A DNA stretch of 32,996 nucleotides. Origin: Bacteroides faecalis. Its GTDB lineage: Bacteria > Bacteroidota > Bacteroidia > Bacteroidales > Bacteroidaceae. How positions within the stretch are numbered: position 1 is the first letter of the stretch; each line of letters starts with the position of its first letter. The notes beneath the pieces were generated by a model. That model saw only the letters and a program-made list of their open reading frames with translations, was not told the DNA's origin and made no database searches. The stretch lies in the NCBI RefSeq assembly GCF_003865075.1, contig NZ_BHWB01000030.1:1-32996 (forward strand), given 5' to 3'. The translations under genes were made by a program, and so were the position numbers. This document shows positions 1 through 9,125 of this stretch, one piece after another.

Positions 1-3000
1 AAAACATGGATTGAAGATTTCGTTGATGAAGATACTGGTGAAGTGGTTTCTATCGAACGTAACGAAGTTATTATTGATCGTGAAACCGTCCTGGACGAGG
101 AGCATATTGATGAAATTCTAGAATCGGGTGTTCAGAATATTCTTTTACATAAGGATGAGCCGAACCAATCTGATTTTTCTATCATATATAATACTTTGCA
201 GAAGGACCCGAGTAACTCGGAAAAAGAAGCTGTATTGTACATTTATCGTCAGTTACGTAATGCTGACCCGGCTGATGATGCAAGTGCTCGTGAAGTTATC
301 AATAACTTGTTCTTCTCTGAAAAGCGATATGACCTTGGTGATGTAGGTCGTTATAGAATCAATAAGAAGTTGAATTTGACGACAGATATGGATGTGCGCG
401 TCCTCACTAAGGAAGATATTATTGAAATTATCAAATATCTGATTGAGTTGATTAACTCAAAAGCAGATGTGGATGATATTGACCACTTAAGTAACCGTCG
501 TGTACGTACAGTAGGTGAACAGCTATCTAATCAGTTTGCTGTAGGGCTGGCTCGTATGTCTCGTACGATTCGTGAGCGTATGAATGTTCGTGATAATGAA
601 GTGTTTACTCCGATTGATTTGATTAATGCGAAGACTATTTCTTCTGTAATCAACTCTTTCTTCGGAACAAATGCATTGTCTCAGTTCATGGACCAGACAA
701 ACCCGTTGGCTGAAATTACTCATAAACGTCGTATGTCTGCATTAGGCCCTGGTGGCTTGTCTCGTGAGCGTGCCGGCTTTGAGGTCCGTGACGTTCACTA
801 TACACACTATGGTCGTCTTTGTCCGATTGAGACTCCTGAAGGTCCGAATATTGGTTTGATTTCTTCATTATGTGTGTTCGCAAAGATTAATGATCTGGGA
901 TTCATTGAAACTCCGTACCGTAAGGTAGATAATGGAAGGGTGGATCTTTCTGATAATGGTTTGATATATCTGACTGCTGAAGAAGAAGAGGATAAAGTTA
1001 TTGCGCAGGGTAATGCCCCGTTGAATGATGACGGAACATTTATACGTAATAAAGTTAAATCTCGTCAGGATGCAGATTTTCCGGTTGTGGAACCGTTGGA
1101 GGTTGATTTGATGGATGTTTCTCCTCAGCAAATAGCATCAATTGCGGCTTCTTTAATTCCGTTCCTTGAACATGATGATGCTAACCGTGCATTGATGGGA
1201 TCAAACATGATGCGTCAGGCTGTTCCTTTGTTGAGAAGTGAAGCTCCAATTGTGGGTACAGGTATTGAACGCCAGTTAGTAAGAGATTCTCGTACGCAGA
1301 TAACTGCTGAAGGAGATGGTATTATTGATTTCGTTGATGCTACTACTATTCGTATTTTGTATGATCGTACAGAAGATGAAGAGTTTGTAAGTTTTGAACC
1401 TGCTTTGAAAGAATATAGAATTCCGAAGTTCCGTAAGACTAACCAGAACATGACGATTGATTTGCGTCCGATTTGTACCAAAGGTCAGCGTGTAAAGAAA
1501 GGTGATATTTTAACGGAAGGTTATTCCACTGAAAATGGTGAGTTAGCTTTGGGTAAGAACCTCTTGGTAGCTTATATGCCTTGGAAAGGATATAACTATG
1601 AGGATGCTATTGTGTTGAACGAGCGCGTGGTACGTGAAGATTTATTGACTTCTGTTCACGTTGAAGAATATTCTTTGGAAGTTCGTGAGACAAAACGTGG
1701 AATGGAGGAATTGACTTCTGATATTCCTAATGTTAGCGAAGAGGCAACTAAAGATCTTGATGAAAATGGTATCGTTAGAATTGGTGCTCGTATCGAACCA
1801 GGTGATATCATGATCGGTAAGATTACTCCGAAAGGAGAATCTGATCCATCACCGGAAGAGAAATTGCTTCGTGCAATCTTTGGTGATAAAGCTGGTGATG
1901 TGAAAGATGCTTCTTTGAAAGCTTCTCCTTCTTTGAAAGGTGTAGTAATTGATAAGAAATTATTCTCACGCGTAATTAAGAATCGTAGTTCGAAATTGGC
2001 TGATAAAGCATTATTGCCTAAGATTGATGATGAGTTCGAATCTAAAGTTGCTGACTTGAAACGTATTTTGGTTAAGAAGTTAATGACTCTGACTGAAAGT
2101 AAAGTTTCTCAGGGGGTGAAAGATTATCTGGGTGCAGAAGTAATAGCCAAAGGTGCTAAGTTTAGTGCTTCTGATTTTGATTCTCTTGATTTCACTTCTA
2201 TTCAGTTGAGTAATTGGACCAATGATGATCATACTAATAGCATGATTCGCGATTTGGTGATGAACTTCATCAAGAAATATAAAGAATTGGATGCTGAGTT
2301 GAAGCGTAAGAAGTTTGCTATCACTATTGGTGACGAGCTTCCTGCAGGTATCATTCAGATGGCCAAAGTATATATTGCTAAGAAACGTAAGATCGGTGTA
2401 GGTGATAAGATGGCTGGTCGCCACGGTAATAAAGGTATTGTATCACGCGTTGTACGTCAGGAAGATATGCCATTCTTGGCAGATGGTACTCCGGTTGATA
2501 TCGTATTGAATCCGTTGGGTGTGCCTTCACGTATGAACATTGGACAGATTTTTGAGGCTGTATTGGGACGTGCTGGAAAAACATTAGGTGTTAAGTTTGC
2601 AACTCCTATTTTTGACGGTGCTACTATAGATGATTTGAATGAGTGGACAGACAAAGCAGGATTACCTCGCTATTGTAAGACTTATCTTTGTGATGGTGGT
2701 ACTGGTGAACAGTTCGACCAGCCGGCAACTGTCGGTGTGACTTATATGTTGAAATTGGGTCACATGGTTGAAGATAAGATGCATGCTCGTTCTATCGGTC
2801 CGTATTCATTGATAACTCAGCAACCTCTTGGTGGTAAGGCTCAATTTGGTGGTCAGCGTTTCGGAGAAATGGAAGTTTGGGCACTCGAAGGTTTCGGTGC
2901 TGCTCATATCTTGCAGGAAATCTTGACAATTAAGTCTGATGACGTTGTAGGACGTTCAAAGGCTTATGAAGCAATTGTGAAGGGAGAACCGATGCCACAG

Positions 3001-3075
3001 CCGGGTATTCCAGAATCTCTGAACGTATTGTTGCATGAGTTGAGAGGTTTAGGTTTGAGTATCAACCTAGAATAA
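1..3075 (+). CDS. rpoB: RNA polymerase beta subunit, 3' part (5' end outside window)
   Basis: This is the beta subunit of RNA polymerase, which forms half of the active-site cleft. The frame is open from base 1, so the start lies upstream; 1024 residues are visible, roughly the last four fifths of the protein. The rifampicin-binding segment lies at window residues about 221-250 and reads LSQFMDQ...THKRRMSALGPGG. The Asp, His and Ser positions most often mutated in rifampicin-resistant strains are wild type. The active-site motif GDKMAGRHGNKG is near residue 800, and the C terminus (LRGLGLSINLE) is complete. rpoC follows after 105 bases, as in the usual rplJL-rpoBC arrangement. Family assignment is certain; only the N-terminal part is missing. 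Confidence 0.99.
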   Translation, partial: KTWIEDFVDEDTGEVVSIERNEVIIDRETVLDEEHIDEILESGVQNILLHKDEPNQSDFSIIYNTLQKDPSNSEKEAVLYIYRQLRNADPADDASAREVINNLFFSEKRYDLGDVGRYRINKKLNLTTDMDVRVLTKEDIIEIIKYLIELINSKADVDDIDHLSNRRVRTVGEQLSNQFAVGLARMSRTIRERMNVRDNEVFTPIDLINAKTISSVINSFFGTNALSQFMDQTNPLAEITHKRRMSALGPGGLSRERAGFEVRDVHYTHYGRLCPIETPEGPNIGLISSLCVFAKINDLGFIETPYRKVDNGRVDLSDNGLIYLTAEEEEDKVIAQGNAPLNDDGTFIRNKVKSRQDADFPVVEPLEVDLMDVSPQQIASIAASLIPFLEHDDANRALMGSNMMRQAVPLLRSEAPIVGTGIERQLVRDSRTQITAEGDGIIDFVDATTIRILYDRTEDEEFVSFEPALKEYRIPKFRKTNQNMTIDLRPICTKGQRVKKGDILTEGYSTENGELALGKNLLVAYMPWKGYNYEDAIVLNERVVREDLLTSVHVEEYSLEVRETKRGMEELTSDIPNVSEEATKDLDENGIVRIGARIEPGDIMIGKITPKGESDPSPEEKLLRAIFGDKAGDVKDASLKASPSLKGVVIDKKLFSRVIKNRSSKLADKALLPKIDDEFESKVADLKRILVKKLMTLTESKVSQGVKDYLGAEVIAKGAKFSASDFDSLDFTSIQLSNWTNDDHTNSMIRDLVMNFIKKYKELDAELKRKKFAITIGDELPAGIIQMAKVYIAKKRKIGVGDKMAGRHGNKGIVSRVVRQEDMPFLADGTPVDIVLNPLGVPSRMNIGQIFEAVLGRAGKTLGVKFATPIFDGATIDDLNEWTDKAGLPRYCKTYLCDGGTGEQFDQPATVGVTYMLKLGHMVEDKMHARSIGPYSLITQQPLGGKAQFGGQRFGEMEVWALEGFGAAHILQEILTIKSDDVVGRSKAYEAIVKGEPMPQPGIPESLNVLLHELRGLGLSINLE

Positions 3076-3093
3076 ATAATAGAAGATTGCAGA

Positions 3094-3123
3094 TGCCAAT
3101 ATGCCGCTGATGGCGTGTTGGCA
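3094..3123 (+). promoter_or_regulatory. 12-bp hairpin in the rpoB-rpoC spacer
   Basis: The arms 3094-3105 and 3112-3123 pair along all 12 positions, with two G-U pairs, around a six-base loop (GCTGAT). Only TTT follows, so it does not look like a full intrinsic terminator. It may be an RNA processing or stability element, or a weak attenuator, between the two subunit genes. The pairing is seen in the sequence; the role is inferred. Confidence 0.5.
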
Positions 3124-3180
3124 TTTGCTCGCTCTTCATTTTCCAAAGATTCAATTATCAAAATCTCAATTATATAGAGT

Positions 3181-6100
3181 ATGGCTTTTAGAAAAGAAAA
3201 TAAGACAAAAAGTAATTTCTCGAAGATCTCAATAGGTCTGGCTTCTCCGGAAGAAATCCTAGAGAATTCGAGTGGTGAAGTTTTGAAGCCTGAAACCATT
3301 AATTACCGTACGTACAAACCTGAACGTGACGGGTTGTTCTGCGAGCGTATCTTCGGTCCTATCAAGGATTATGAATGTCATTGCGGTAAGTACAAACGTA
3401 TCCGTTATAAAGGTATCGTCTGCGACCGTTGTGGTGTGGAAGTTACAGAGAAGAAAGTACGTCGTGAACGTATGGGACATATACAGTTGGTAGTGCCTGT
3501 TGCACACATCTGGTACTTCCGTTCACTTCCGAATAAAATCGGTTATTTGCTTGGATTGCCGACAAAGAAGTTGGATTCTATTATATATTACGAACGTTAT
3601 GTTGTCATTCAGCCGGGTGTAAAAGCAGAAGATGGTATAGCTGAATATGATTTGCTTTCTGAAGAAGAATATCTGGATATTCTGGATACTCTTCCAAAAG
3701 ATAATCAATATCTTGAGGATAACGATCCGAATAAGTTTATCGCTAAGATGGGAGCTGAAGCTATCTATGATTTGCTGGCTCATTTGGATTTGGATGCTTT
3801 GTCTTACGAACTTCGTCATCGTGCAAGTAACGATGCTTCACAGCAACGTAAGAATGAAGCTTTGAAACGTCTTCAAGTAGTAGAATCTTTCCGTTCTTCA
3901 CGCGGACGTAATAAACCGGAATGGATGATTGTACGTATTGTACCGGTTATTCCTCCAGAACTTCGTCCGTTGGTACCGTTGGATGGTGGCCGTTTCGCTA
4001 CATCTGACTTGAATGACCTTTACCGTCGTGTAATTATTCGTAATAATCGTTTGAAACGTTTAATTGAAATTAAGGCTCCAGAAGTCATTTTGCGTAATGA
4101 AAAACGTATGCTTCAGGAATCTGTAGATTCATTATTCGATAATTCACGTAAATCAAGTGCTGTTAAGACAGATGCTAATCGCCCTTTGAAGTCTTTGTCT
4201 GATAGTTTGAAAGGTAAGCAAGGACGCTTCCGTCAGAACTTGTTAGGTAAACGTGTCGATTATTCTGCACGTTCGGTTATCGTTGTTGGGCCGGAATTAA
4301 GAATGGGTGAATGCGGTATTCCGAAATTAATGGCAGCTGAGTTGTACAAGCCGTTTATTATTCGTAAATTGATCGAACGCGGTATTGTGAAGACAGTTAA
4401 GTCTGCAAAGAAAATTGTAGATCGTAAAGAGCCAGTGATTTGGGATATCCTTGAACACGTAATGAAGGGCCATCCTGTATTACTGAACCGTGCTCCGACA
4501 TTGCACCGTTTGGGTATCCAGGCATTCCAACCAAAAATGATTGAGGGTAAGGCTATTCAATTACACCCGTTGGCATGTACGGCATTTAATGCTGACTTCG
4601 ATGGTGACCAGATGGCTGTTCACTTGCCTTTGAGTAATGAAGCTGTTCTTGAAGCTCAGATGTTGATGCTTCAATCACATAATATTTTGAACCCGGCAAA
4701 CGGTGCACCTATTACTGTGCCAGCACAGGATATGGTTCTTGGTTTGTATTACATTACCAAGTTACGTGCCGGTGCAAAAGGTGAAGGTTTGACATTCTAT
4801 GGACCGGAAGAAGCGCTGATCGCATATAATGAAGGTAGAGTAGATATTCATGCTCCTGTGAAAGTTATTGTGAAAGATCTTGATGAAAGTGGTAATATTA
4901 TAGATGTAATGCGTGAGACTTCAATAGGACGTGTCATTGTGAATGAGATTGTTCCGCCTGAAGCTGGATATATCAATGAGATCATTTCTAAGAAATCATT
5001 GCGCGATATTATTAGTAATGTAATTAAGGTCTGTGGTGTTGCCAAAGCTGCTGATTTCTTGGATGGAATTAAGAACTTAGGTTACCAGATGGCCTTCAAG
5101 GGTGGTTTGTCATTCAACTTGGGTGATATCATTATTCCAAAAGAGAAAGAGGCATTAGTACAGAAGGGCTATGATGAAGTTGAACAGGTTGTAAATAACT
5201 ACAACATGGGTTTCATTACCAATAATGAACGTTATAATCAGGTTATTGATATCTGGACGCATGTGAATTCAGAGTTGTCTAATATCTTGATGAAGACTAT
5301 CTCTTCTGATGATCAAGGTTTTAATTCTGTATATATGATGCTTGATTCAGGCGCTCGTGGTTCTAAAGAACAGATTCGTCAGTTGTCAGGTATGCGTGGT
5401 TTGATGGCTAAACCGCAAAAAGCTGGTGCTGAAGGTGGTCAGATCATTGAAAACCCTATCTTGTCAAACTTTAAAGAAGGATTGTCTGTGTTGGAGTACT
5501 TTATCTCTACTCACGGTGCTCGTAAAGGTTTGGCTGATACAGCGCTGAAGACTGCTGATGCGGGATATTTGACTCGTCGTTTGGTAGATGTATCTCACGA
5601 TGTGATTATTACAGAAGAAGACTGCGGTACTCTTCGCGGATTGGTTTGTACAGATTTGAAGAATAACGATGAAGTTATTGCTACTTTGTTCGAACGTATT
5701 CTGGGTCGTGTTTCCGTACATGATATAATTCATCCTACTACAGGTGAACTTCTTGTTGCTGGTGGTGAGGAAATTACAGAAGAAATAGCTAAGAAGATTC
5801 AGGATTCTCCAATTGAAAGTGTCGAAATCCGTTCGGTATTAACTTGTGAAGCTAAGAAGGGGGTTTGTGCTAAATGTTACGGACGTAACTTGGCTACGAG
5901 CCAAATGGTTCAGAAGGGTGAAGCTGTGGGGGTTATCGCTGCTCAATCTATTGGTGAGCCGGGTACACAGCTGACATTGCGTACATTCCATGCTGGTGGT
6001 ACGGCTGCGAATATTGCAGCAAATGCTAGTATTGTTGCTAAGAACAATGCTCGTTTGGAGTTTGAAGAACTTCGTACAGTAGATATTGTAGATGAAATGG

Positions 6101-7464
6101 GCGAATCTGCAAAAGTAGTAGTTGGCCGTTTGGCTGAAGTACGTTTCGTAGATGTAAATACGGGTATTGTCCTTTCTACGCACAATGTGCCTTATGGTTC
6201 AACATTATATGTATCTGATGGTGATTTGGTAGAAAAGGGTAAATTGATTGCTAAGTGGGACCCGTTCAATGCTGTTATTATCACTGAGGCTACTGGTAAG
6301 ATAGAGTTCGAAGGTGTTATTGAGAACGTAACTTATAAGATCGAATCGGATGAAGCAACCGGTCTTCGCGAGATTATTATTATTGAATCTAAAGATAAGA
6401 CAAAGGTGCCTTCAGCTCATATTTTGACTGAAGATGGTGATTTGATCCGTACTTATAACTTACCGGTAGGTGGTCACGTTATTGTTGAGAATGGACAAAA
6501 AGTAAAAGCTGGTGAAGTTATCGTGAAGATTCCGCGTGCTGTTGGTAAGGCGGGTGATATCACAGGTGGTCTTCCGCGTGTTACTGAGTTGTTCGAGGCT
6601 CGTAATCCTTCGAATCCCGCCGTTGTTTCTGAAATTGACGGTGAGGTTACTATGGGTAAGATCAAGCGTGGTAATCGTGAAATCGTTGTAACTTCCAAAA
6701 CCGGTGAGGTGAAAAAGTATCTGGTTGCGTTGTCTAAACAGATACTAGTGCAGGAGAATGATTATGTGCGTGCTGGTACCCCATTGTCTGATGGCGCTAT
6801 TACTCCGGCAGACATCTTGGCAATTAAAGGTCCTACGGCTGTACAGGAATATATCGTGAATGAAGTTCAAGATGTATATCGTTTGCAGGGTGTGAAGATC
6901 AATGATAAGCACTTCGAAATCATTGTTCGCCAGATGATGCGTAAAGTACAGATTGATGAACCGGGTGATACTCGCTTCTTGGAACAACAAGTGGTAGATA
7001 AGCTGGAGTTCATGGAAGAAAATGATCGTATTTGGGGTAAGAAAGTGGTAGTAGATGCGGGAGATTCTCAGAATTTGCAACCTGGTCAAATTGTGACTGC
7101 TCGTAAATTGCGTGATGAGAATAGTATGTTGAAACGTCGTGACTTACGTCCGGTTGATGTTCGTGACGCCGTTGCTGCTACATCTACTCAAATTCTTCAA
7201 GGAATTACTCGTGCTGCATTACAGACTTCAAGTTTCATGTCTGCTGCATCTTTCCAGGAAACTACGAAGGTGTTGAATGAGGCTGCTATCAACGGTAAGA
7301 TTGATAAACTCGAAGGCATGAAAGAAAATGTAATTTGTGGTCACTTAATTCCGGCAGGTACAGGTCAGCGTGAGTTCGAAAAGATCATTGTTGGATCTAA
7401 AGAGGAGTATGACCGTATTTTGGCAAACAAAAAAACGGTGCTTGACTACAATGAAGTAGAATAA
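3181..7464 (+). CDS. rpoC: RNA polymerase beta' subunit
   Basis: This is the catalytic beta' subunit of RNA polymerase, and 1427 residues is normal for Bacteroidota. The first zinc site is C66, C68, C81 and C84. The absolutely conserved NADFDGDQ motif supplies the Mg-binding D472, D474 and D476. The second zinc site is C815, C889, C896 and C899. Both zinc sites are intact, in contrast to the zinc-free L36 encoded later in the window. The ATG at 3181 begins MAFRKENK, the start expected for this family, and has no Shine-Dalgarno sequence. The gene is cotranscribed with rpoB and closed by the terminator at 7487. Confidence 0.99.
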   Translation: MAFRKENKTKSNFSKISIGLASPEEILENSSGEVLKPETINYRTYKPERDGLFCERIFGPIKDYECHCGKYKRIRYKGIVCDRCGVEVTEKKVRRERMGHIQLVVPVAHIWYFRSLPNKIGYLLGLPTKKLDSIIYYERYVVIQPGVKAEDGIAEYDLLSEEEYLDILDTLPKDNQYLEDNDPNKFIAKMGAEAIYDLLAHLDLDALSYELRHRASNDASQQRKNEALKRLQVVESFRSSRGRNKPEWMIVRIVPVIPPELRPLVPLDGGRFATSDLNDLYRRVIIRNNRLKRLIEIKAPEVILRNEKRMLQESVDSLFDNSRKSSAVKTDANRPLKSLSDSLKGKQGRFRQNLLGKRVDYSARSVIVVGPELRMGECGIPKLMAAELYKPFIIRKLIERGIVKTVKSAKKIVDRKEPVIWDILEHVMKGHPVLLNRAPTLHRLGIQAFQPKMIEGKAIQLHPLACTAFNADFDGDQMAVHLPLSNEAVLEAQMLMLQSHNILNPANGAPITVPAQDMVLGLYYITKLRAGAKGEGLTFYGPEEALIAYNEGRVDIHAPVKVIVKDLDESGNIIDVMRETSIGRVIVNEIVPPEAGYINEIISKKSLRDIISNVIKVCGVAKAADFLDGIKNLGYQMAFKGGLSFNLGDIIIPKEKEALVQKGYDEVEQVVNNYNMGFITNNERYNQVIDIWTHVNSELSNILMKTISSDDQGFNSVYMMLDSGARGSKEQIRQLSGMRGLMAKPQKAGAEGGQIIENPILSNFKEGLSVLEYFISTHGARKGLADTALKTADAGYLTRRLVDVSHDVIITEEDCGTLRGLVCTDLKNNDEVIATLFERILGRVSVHDIIHPTTGELLVAGGEEITEEIAKKIQDSPIESVEIRSVLTCEAKKGVCAKCYGRNLATSQMVQKGEAVGVIAAQSIGEPGTQLTLRTFHAGGTAANIAANASIVAKNNARLEFEELRTVDIVDEMGESAKVVVGRLAEVRFVDVNTGIVLSTHNVPYGSTLYVSDGDLVEKGKLIAKWDPFNAVIITEATGKIEFEGVIENVTYKIESDEATGLREIIIIESKDKTKVPSAHILTEDGDLIRTYNLPVGGHVIVENGQKVKAGEVIVKIPRAVGKAGDITGGLPRVTELFEARNPSNPAVVSEIDGEVTMGKIKRGNREIVVTSKTGEVKKYLVALSKQILVQENDYVRAGTPLSDGAITPADILAIKGPTAVQEYIVNEVQDVYRLQGVKINDKHFEIIVRQMMRKVQIDEPGDTRFLEQQVVDKLEFMEENDRIWGKKVVVDAGDSQNLQPGQIVTARKLRDENSMLKRRDLRPVDVRDAVAATSTQILQGITRAALQTSSFMSAASFQETTKVLNEAAINGKIDKLEGMKENVICGHLIPAGTGQREFEKIIVGSKEEYDRILANKKTVLDYNEVE

Positions 7465-7486
7465 TACAAATCAATTGATTATATGT

Positions 7487-7530
7487 AAAAAGGAGTGATT
7501 GTCATAATTGGCAGTTACTCCTTTTTTATT
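7487..7530 (+). terminator. Intrinsic terminator after rpoC
   Basis: The arms 7487-7503 and 7510-7526 form a 17-bp stem (three G-U pairs) with the loop ATAATT. The stem ends in a T run on the plus strand (7522-7527). This is a textbook rho-independent terminator that ends the rpoBC transcript 23 bases after the rpoC stop codon. Confidence 0.92.
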
Positions 7531-7551
7531 TCTTTTTATTCTAATGTGCTA

Positions 7552-7578
7552 TTGTCTCAGGAAATTTGTGTTATTTTG
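7552..7578 (+). promoter_or_regulatory. Possible promoter of the DUF3467 gene
   Basis: TTATTTTG at 7571-7578 matches the Bacteroides -7 element TAnnTTTG at all but one fixed base. It lies 26 bases before the start codon. The TTG at 7552-7554 is only 16 bases upstream, shorter than the usual 19, so the match is partial. A promoter is expected here because the rpoC terminator separates this gene from rpoC. Confidence 0.35.
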
Positions 7579-7604
7579 CAGAGAAACTTTTAATCATATT
7601 GAAT

Positions 7605-7913
7605 ATGGAAGAACAAACTAACGATGGTCAGTTACAGATTGAGCTAAAAGAGGAAGTAGCTCAGGGAACCTACGCTAATTTAGCTATTATTACTCACTCA
7701 AGTTCAGAATTTATTCTTGATTTCGTACGTGTAATGCCTGGGATACCGAAAGCGGGTGTTCAGTCTCGTATAATATTAGCACCTGAACATGCGAAACGAT
7801 TGTTGCGTGCTTTAGAAGATAATATAGCAAAATATGAACATGTGTTTGGCTTGATAAGAACTTCTGATGGAGCACCTTTACCTCCTTTGAATGGTATAAA
7901 AGGCGAAGCATGA
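7605..7913 (+). CDS. DUF3467 domain-containing protein
   Basis: This encodes a 102-residue, acidic, soluble protein of the DUF3467 family, found widely in Bacteroidota and of unknown function. The core reads YANLAIITHSSSEFILDFVR, then a proline and glycine turn (PGIPKAG) and a helix with APEHAKRLLRALEDNI, all typical of the family. No signal peptide or membrane segment is seen. The frame extends upstream to 7566, but that extra N terminus is hydrophobic and unlike the family, so I chose the ATG at 7605. The gene sits alone between the rpoC terminator and the rpsL promoter. The location suggests a link to transcription or translation, but the sequence shows no catalytic motif. Confidence 0.9.
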   Translation: MEEQTNDGQLQIELKEEVAQGTYANLAIITHSSSEFILDFVRVMPGIPKAGVQSRIILAPEHAKRLLRALEDNIAKYEHVFGLIRTSDGAPLPPLNGIKGEA

Positions 7914-7956
7914 GGAATATACGAAGTATTAAAAAATAAAAAAAAGATGTAGCGCA

Positions 7957-7986
7957 TTGAAAATTCAAATATTATTCGTATTTTTG
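7957..7986 (+). promoter_or_regulatory. Consensus promoter of the str ribosomal operon
   Basis: TTG at 7957-7959 and TATTTTTG at 7979-7986 are separated by exactly 19 bases, the ideal Bacteroides housekeeping promoter. Transcription should start near 7991, leaving an A/T-rich leader of about 55 bases before rpsL with no Shine-Dalgarno sequence. It probably drives much of the cluster to 26131. Confidence 0.88.
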
Positions 7987-8048
7987 CAGCCCAAAATGTA
8001 CAGTTACGAAATTAATATAACAATAATATAAATCAAAAAACAATTAAA

Positions 8049-8456
8049 ATGCCTACAATTCAGCAATTAGTAAGAAAAGGGCGCGAAGTGCTGGTGGAGA
8101 AAAGTAAATCTCCGGCCTTGGATTCATGTCCTCAAAGACGTGGCGTTTGCGTGAGAGTATATACTACTACTCCGAAAAAACCGAACTCTGCAATGCGTAA
8201 AGTAGCTCGTGTGCGTTTAACTAACCAAAAAGAAGTAAACTCATACATTCCGGGTGAAGGACACAACTTGCAAGAACACTCTATAGTATTGGTACGTGGT
8301 GGTCGTGTGAAAGACCTTCCAGGTGTACGTTATCACATTGTACGTGGTACACTAGATACAGCAGGTGTTGCAGGTCGTACTCAAAGACGTTCTAAGTATG
8401 GAGCTAAGCGTCCAAAGCCAGGACAACAGGCTGCAACAGCTAAGAAGAAAAAATAA
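8049..8456 (+). CDS. rpsL: 30S ribosomal protein S12 (uS12)
   Basis: S12 sits at the 30S decoding centre and helps set translational accuracy. The 135-residue protein contains TTTPKKPNSAMRKV and GGRVKDLPGVRYH. The streptomycin-sensitive residues K43 and K88 are present, and D89 is the residue methylthiolated in many bacteria. A Lys-rich tail ends the protein. The ATG at 8049 follows an A-rich leader. It is the first gene of the str operon, directly behind a consensus promoter, and rpsG follows after a 145-base spacer. Confidence 0.99.
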   Translation: MPTIQQLVRKGREVLVEKSKSPALDSCPQRRGVCVRVYTTTPKKPNSAMRKVARVRLTNQKEVNSYIPGEGHNLQEHSIVLVRGGRVKDLPGVRYHIVRGTLDTAGVAGRTQRRSKYGAKRPKPGQQAATAKKKK

Positions 8457-8528
8457 GGATTAAAACCTAATTAAAATTTAAAGTAATAATTTACGTTTTA
8501 GTTTGTTGGAGATGCTAAAGGTTGAGTA

Positions 8529-8548
8529 AATTCTCCGGTGGGAGGATT
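8529..8548 (+). promoter_or_regulatory. Hairpin in the rpsL-rpsG spacer, possible S7 site
   Basis: The arms 8529-8536 and 8541-8548 form an 8-bp stem (one G-U pair) with a GGTG tetraloop, 53 bases before rpsG. In E. coli, S7 represses its operon by binding this same spacer, so an analogous site is possible. No T run follows. The stem is seen in the sequence; the function is inferred. Confidence 0.35.
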
Positions 8549-8601
8549 GAAGAAGTCAAGAAGTAGACAACCAAGAACAAAAAACATTATTTTTCAAACA
8601 A

Positions 8602-9078
8602 ATGAGAAAAGCAAAACCCAAAAAACGCGTTATCCTTCCGGATCCTGTGTTTAATGACCAAAAGGTTTCTAAATTTGTAAACCATTTGATGTATGATGGT
8701 AAGAAGAATACATCTTATGAAATCTTTTATGCCGCTCTGGAAACAGTGAAAACAAAACTTCCTAATGAGGAAAAATCTGCTCTCGAAATCTGGAAAAAGG
8801 CTTTGGATAATGTGACTCCACAAGTGGAAGTAAAATCTCGTCGTGTAGGTGGTGCTACTTTCCAAGTTCCTACTGAAATTCGCCCGGATCGTAAAGAATC
8901 AATTTCTATGAAGAATTTGATTCTGTATGCTCGTAAAAGAGGTGGTAAATCTATGGCTGATAAATTAGCTGCTGAAATCATGGATGCATTTAATGAACAA
9001 GGCGGTGCTTTCAAACGTAAAGAAGATATGCACAGAATGGCTGAAGCTAATCGTGCGTTTGCTCATTTCAGATTCTAA
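8602..9078 (+). CDS. rpsG: 30S ribosomal protein S7 (uS7)
   Basis: S7 is a primary 16S rRNA-binding protein that nucleates assembly of the 30S head and lines the E site. The 158-residue length is usual for Bacteroidota. The N terminus is basic (MRKAKPKKR). The RNA-binding hairpin SRRVGGATFQVPTEIRPDR is near residues 80-97, and the C terminus ends AHFRF. No Shine-Dalgarno sequence precedes the ATG, only an A/T-rich stretch. It lies between rpsL and fusA in the str operon and could be its autoregulator. Confidence 0.99.
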   Translation: MRKAKPKKRVILPDPVFNDQKVSKFVNHLMYDGKKNTSYEIFYAALETVKTKLPNEEKSALEIWKKALDNVTPQVEVKSRRVGGATFQVPTEIRPDRKESISMKNLILYARKRGGKSMADKLAAEIMDAFNEQGGAFKRKEDMHRMAEANRAFAHFRF

Positions 9079-9125
9079 TACTGTAAGAAACATAAATTAT
9101 AAACTTAAAGTAAAAGAATTAGGAA

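Noticed and set aside
661..760. Possible rifampicin-resistance changes in rpoB
   Set aside because: The Asp, His and Ser hotspot residues and their surroundings are wild type.
8172..8320. Possible streptomycin-resistance changes in rpsL
   Set aside because: Lys43 and Lys88 are both present.
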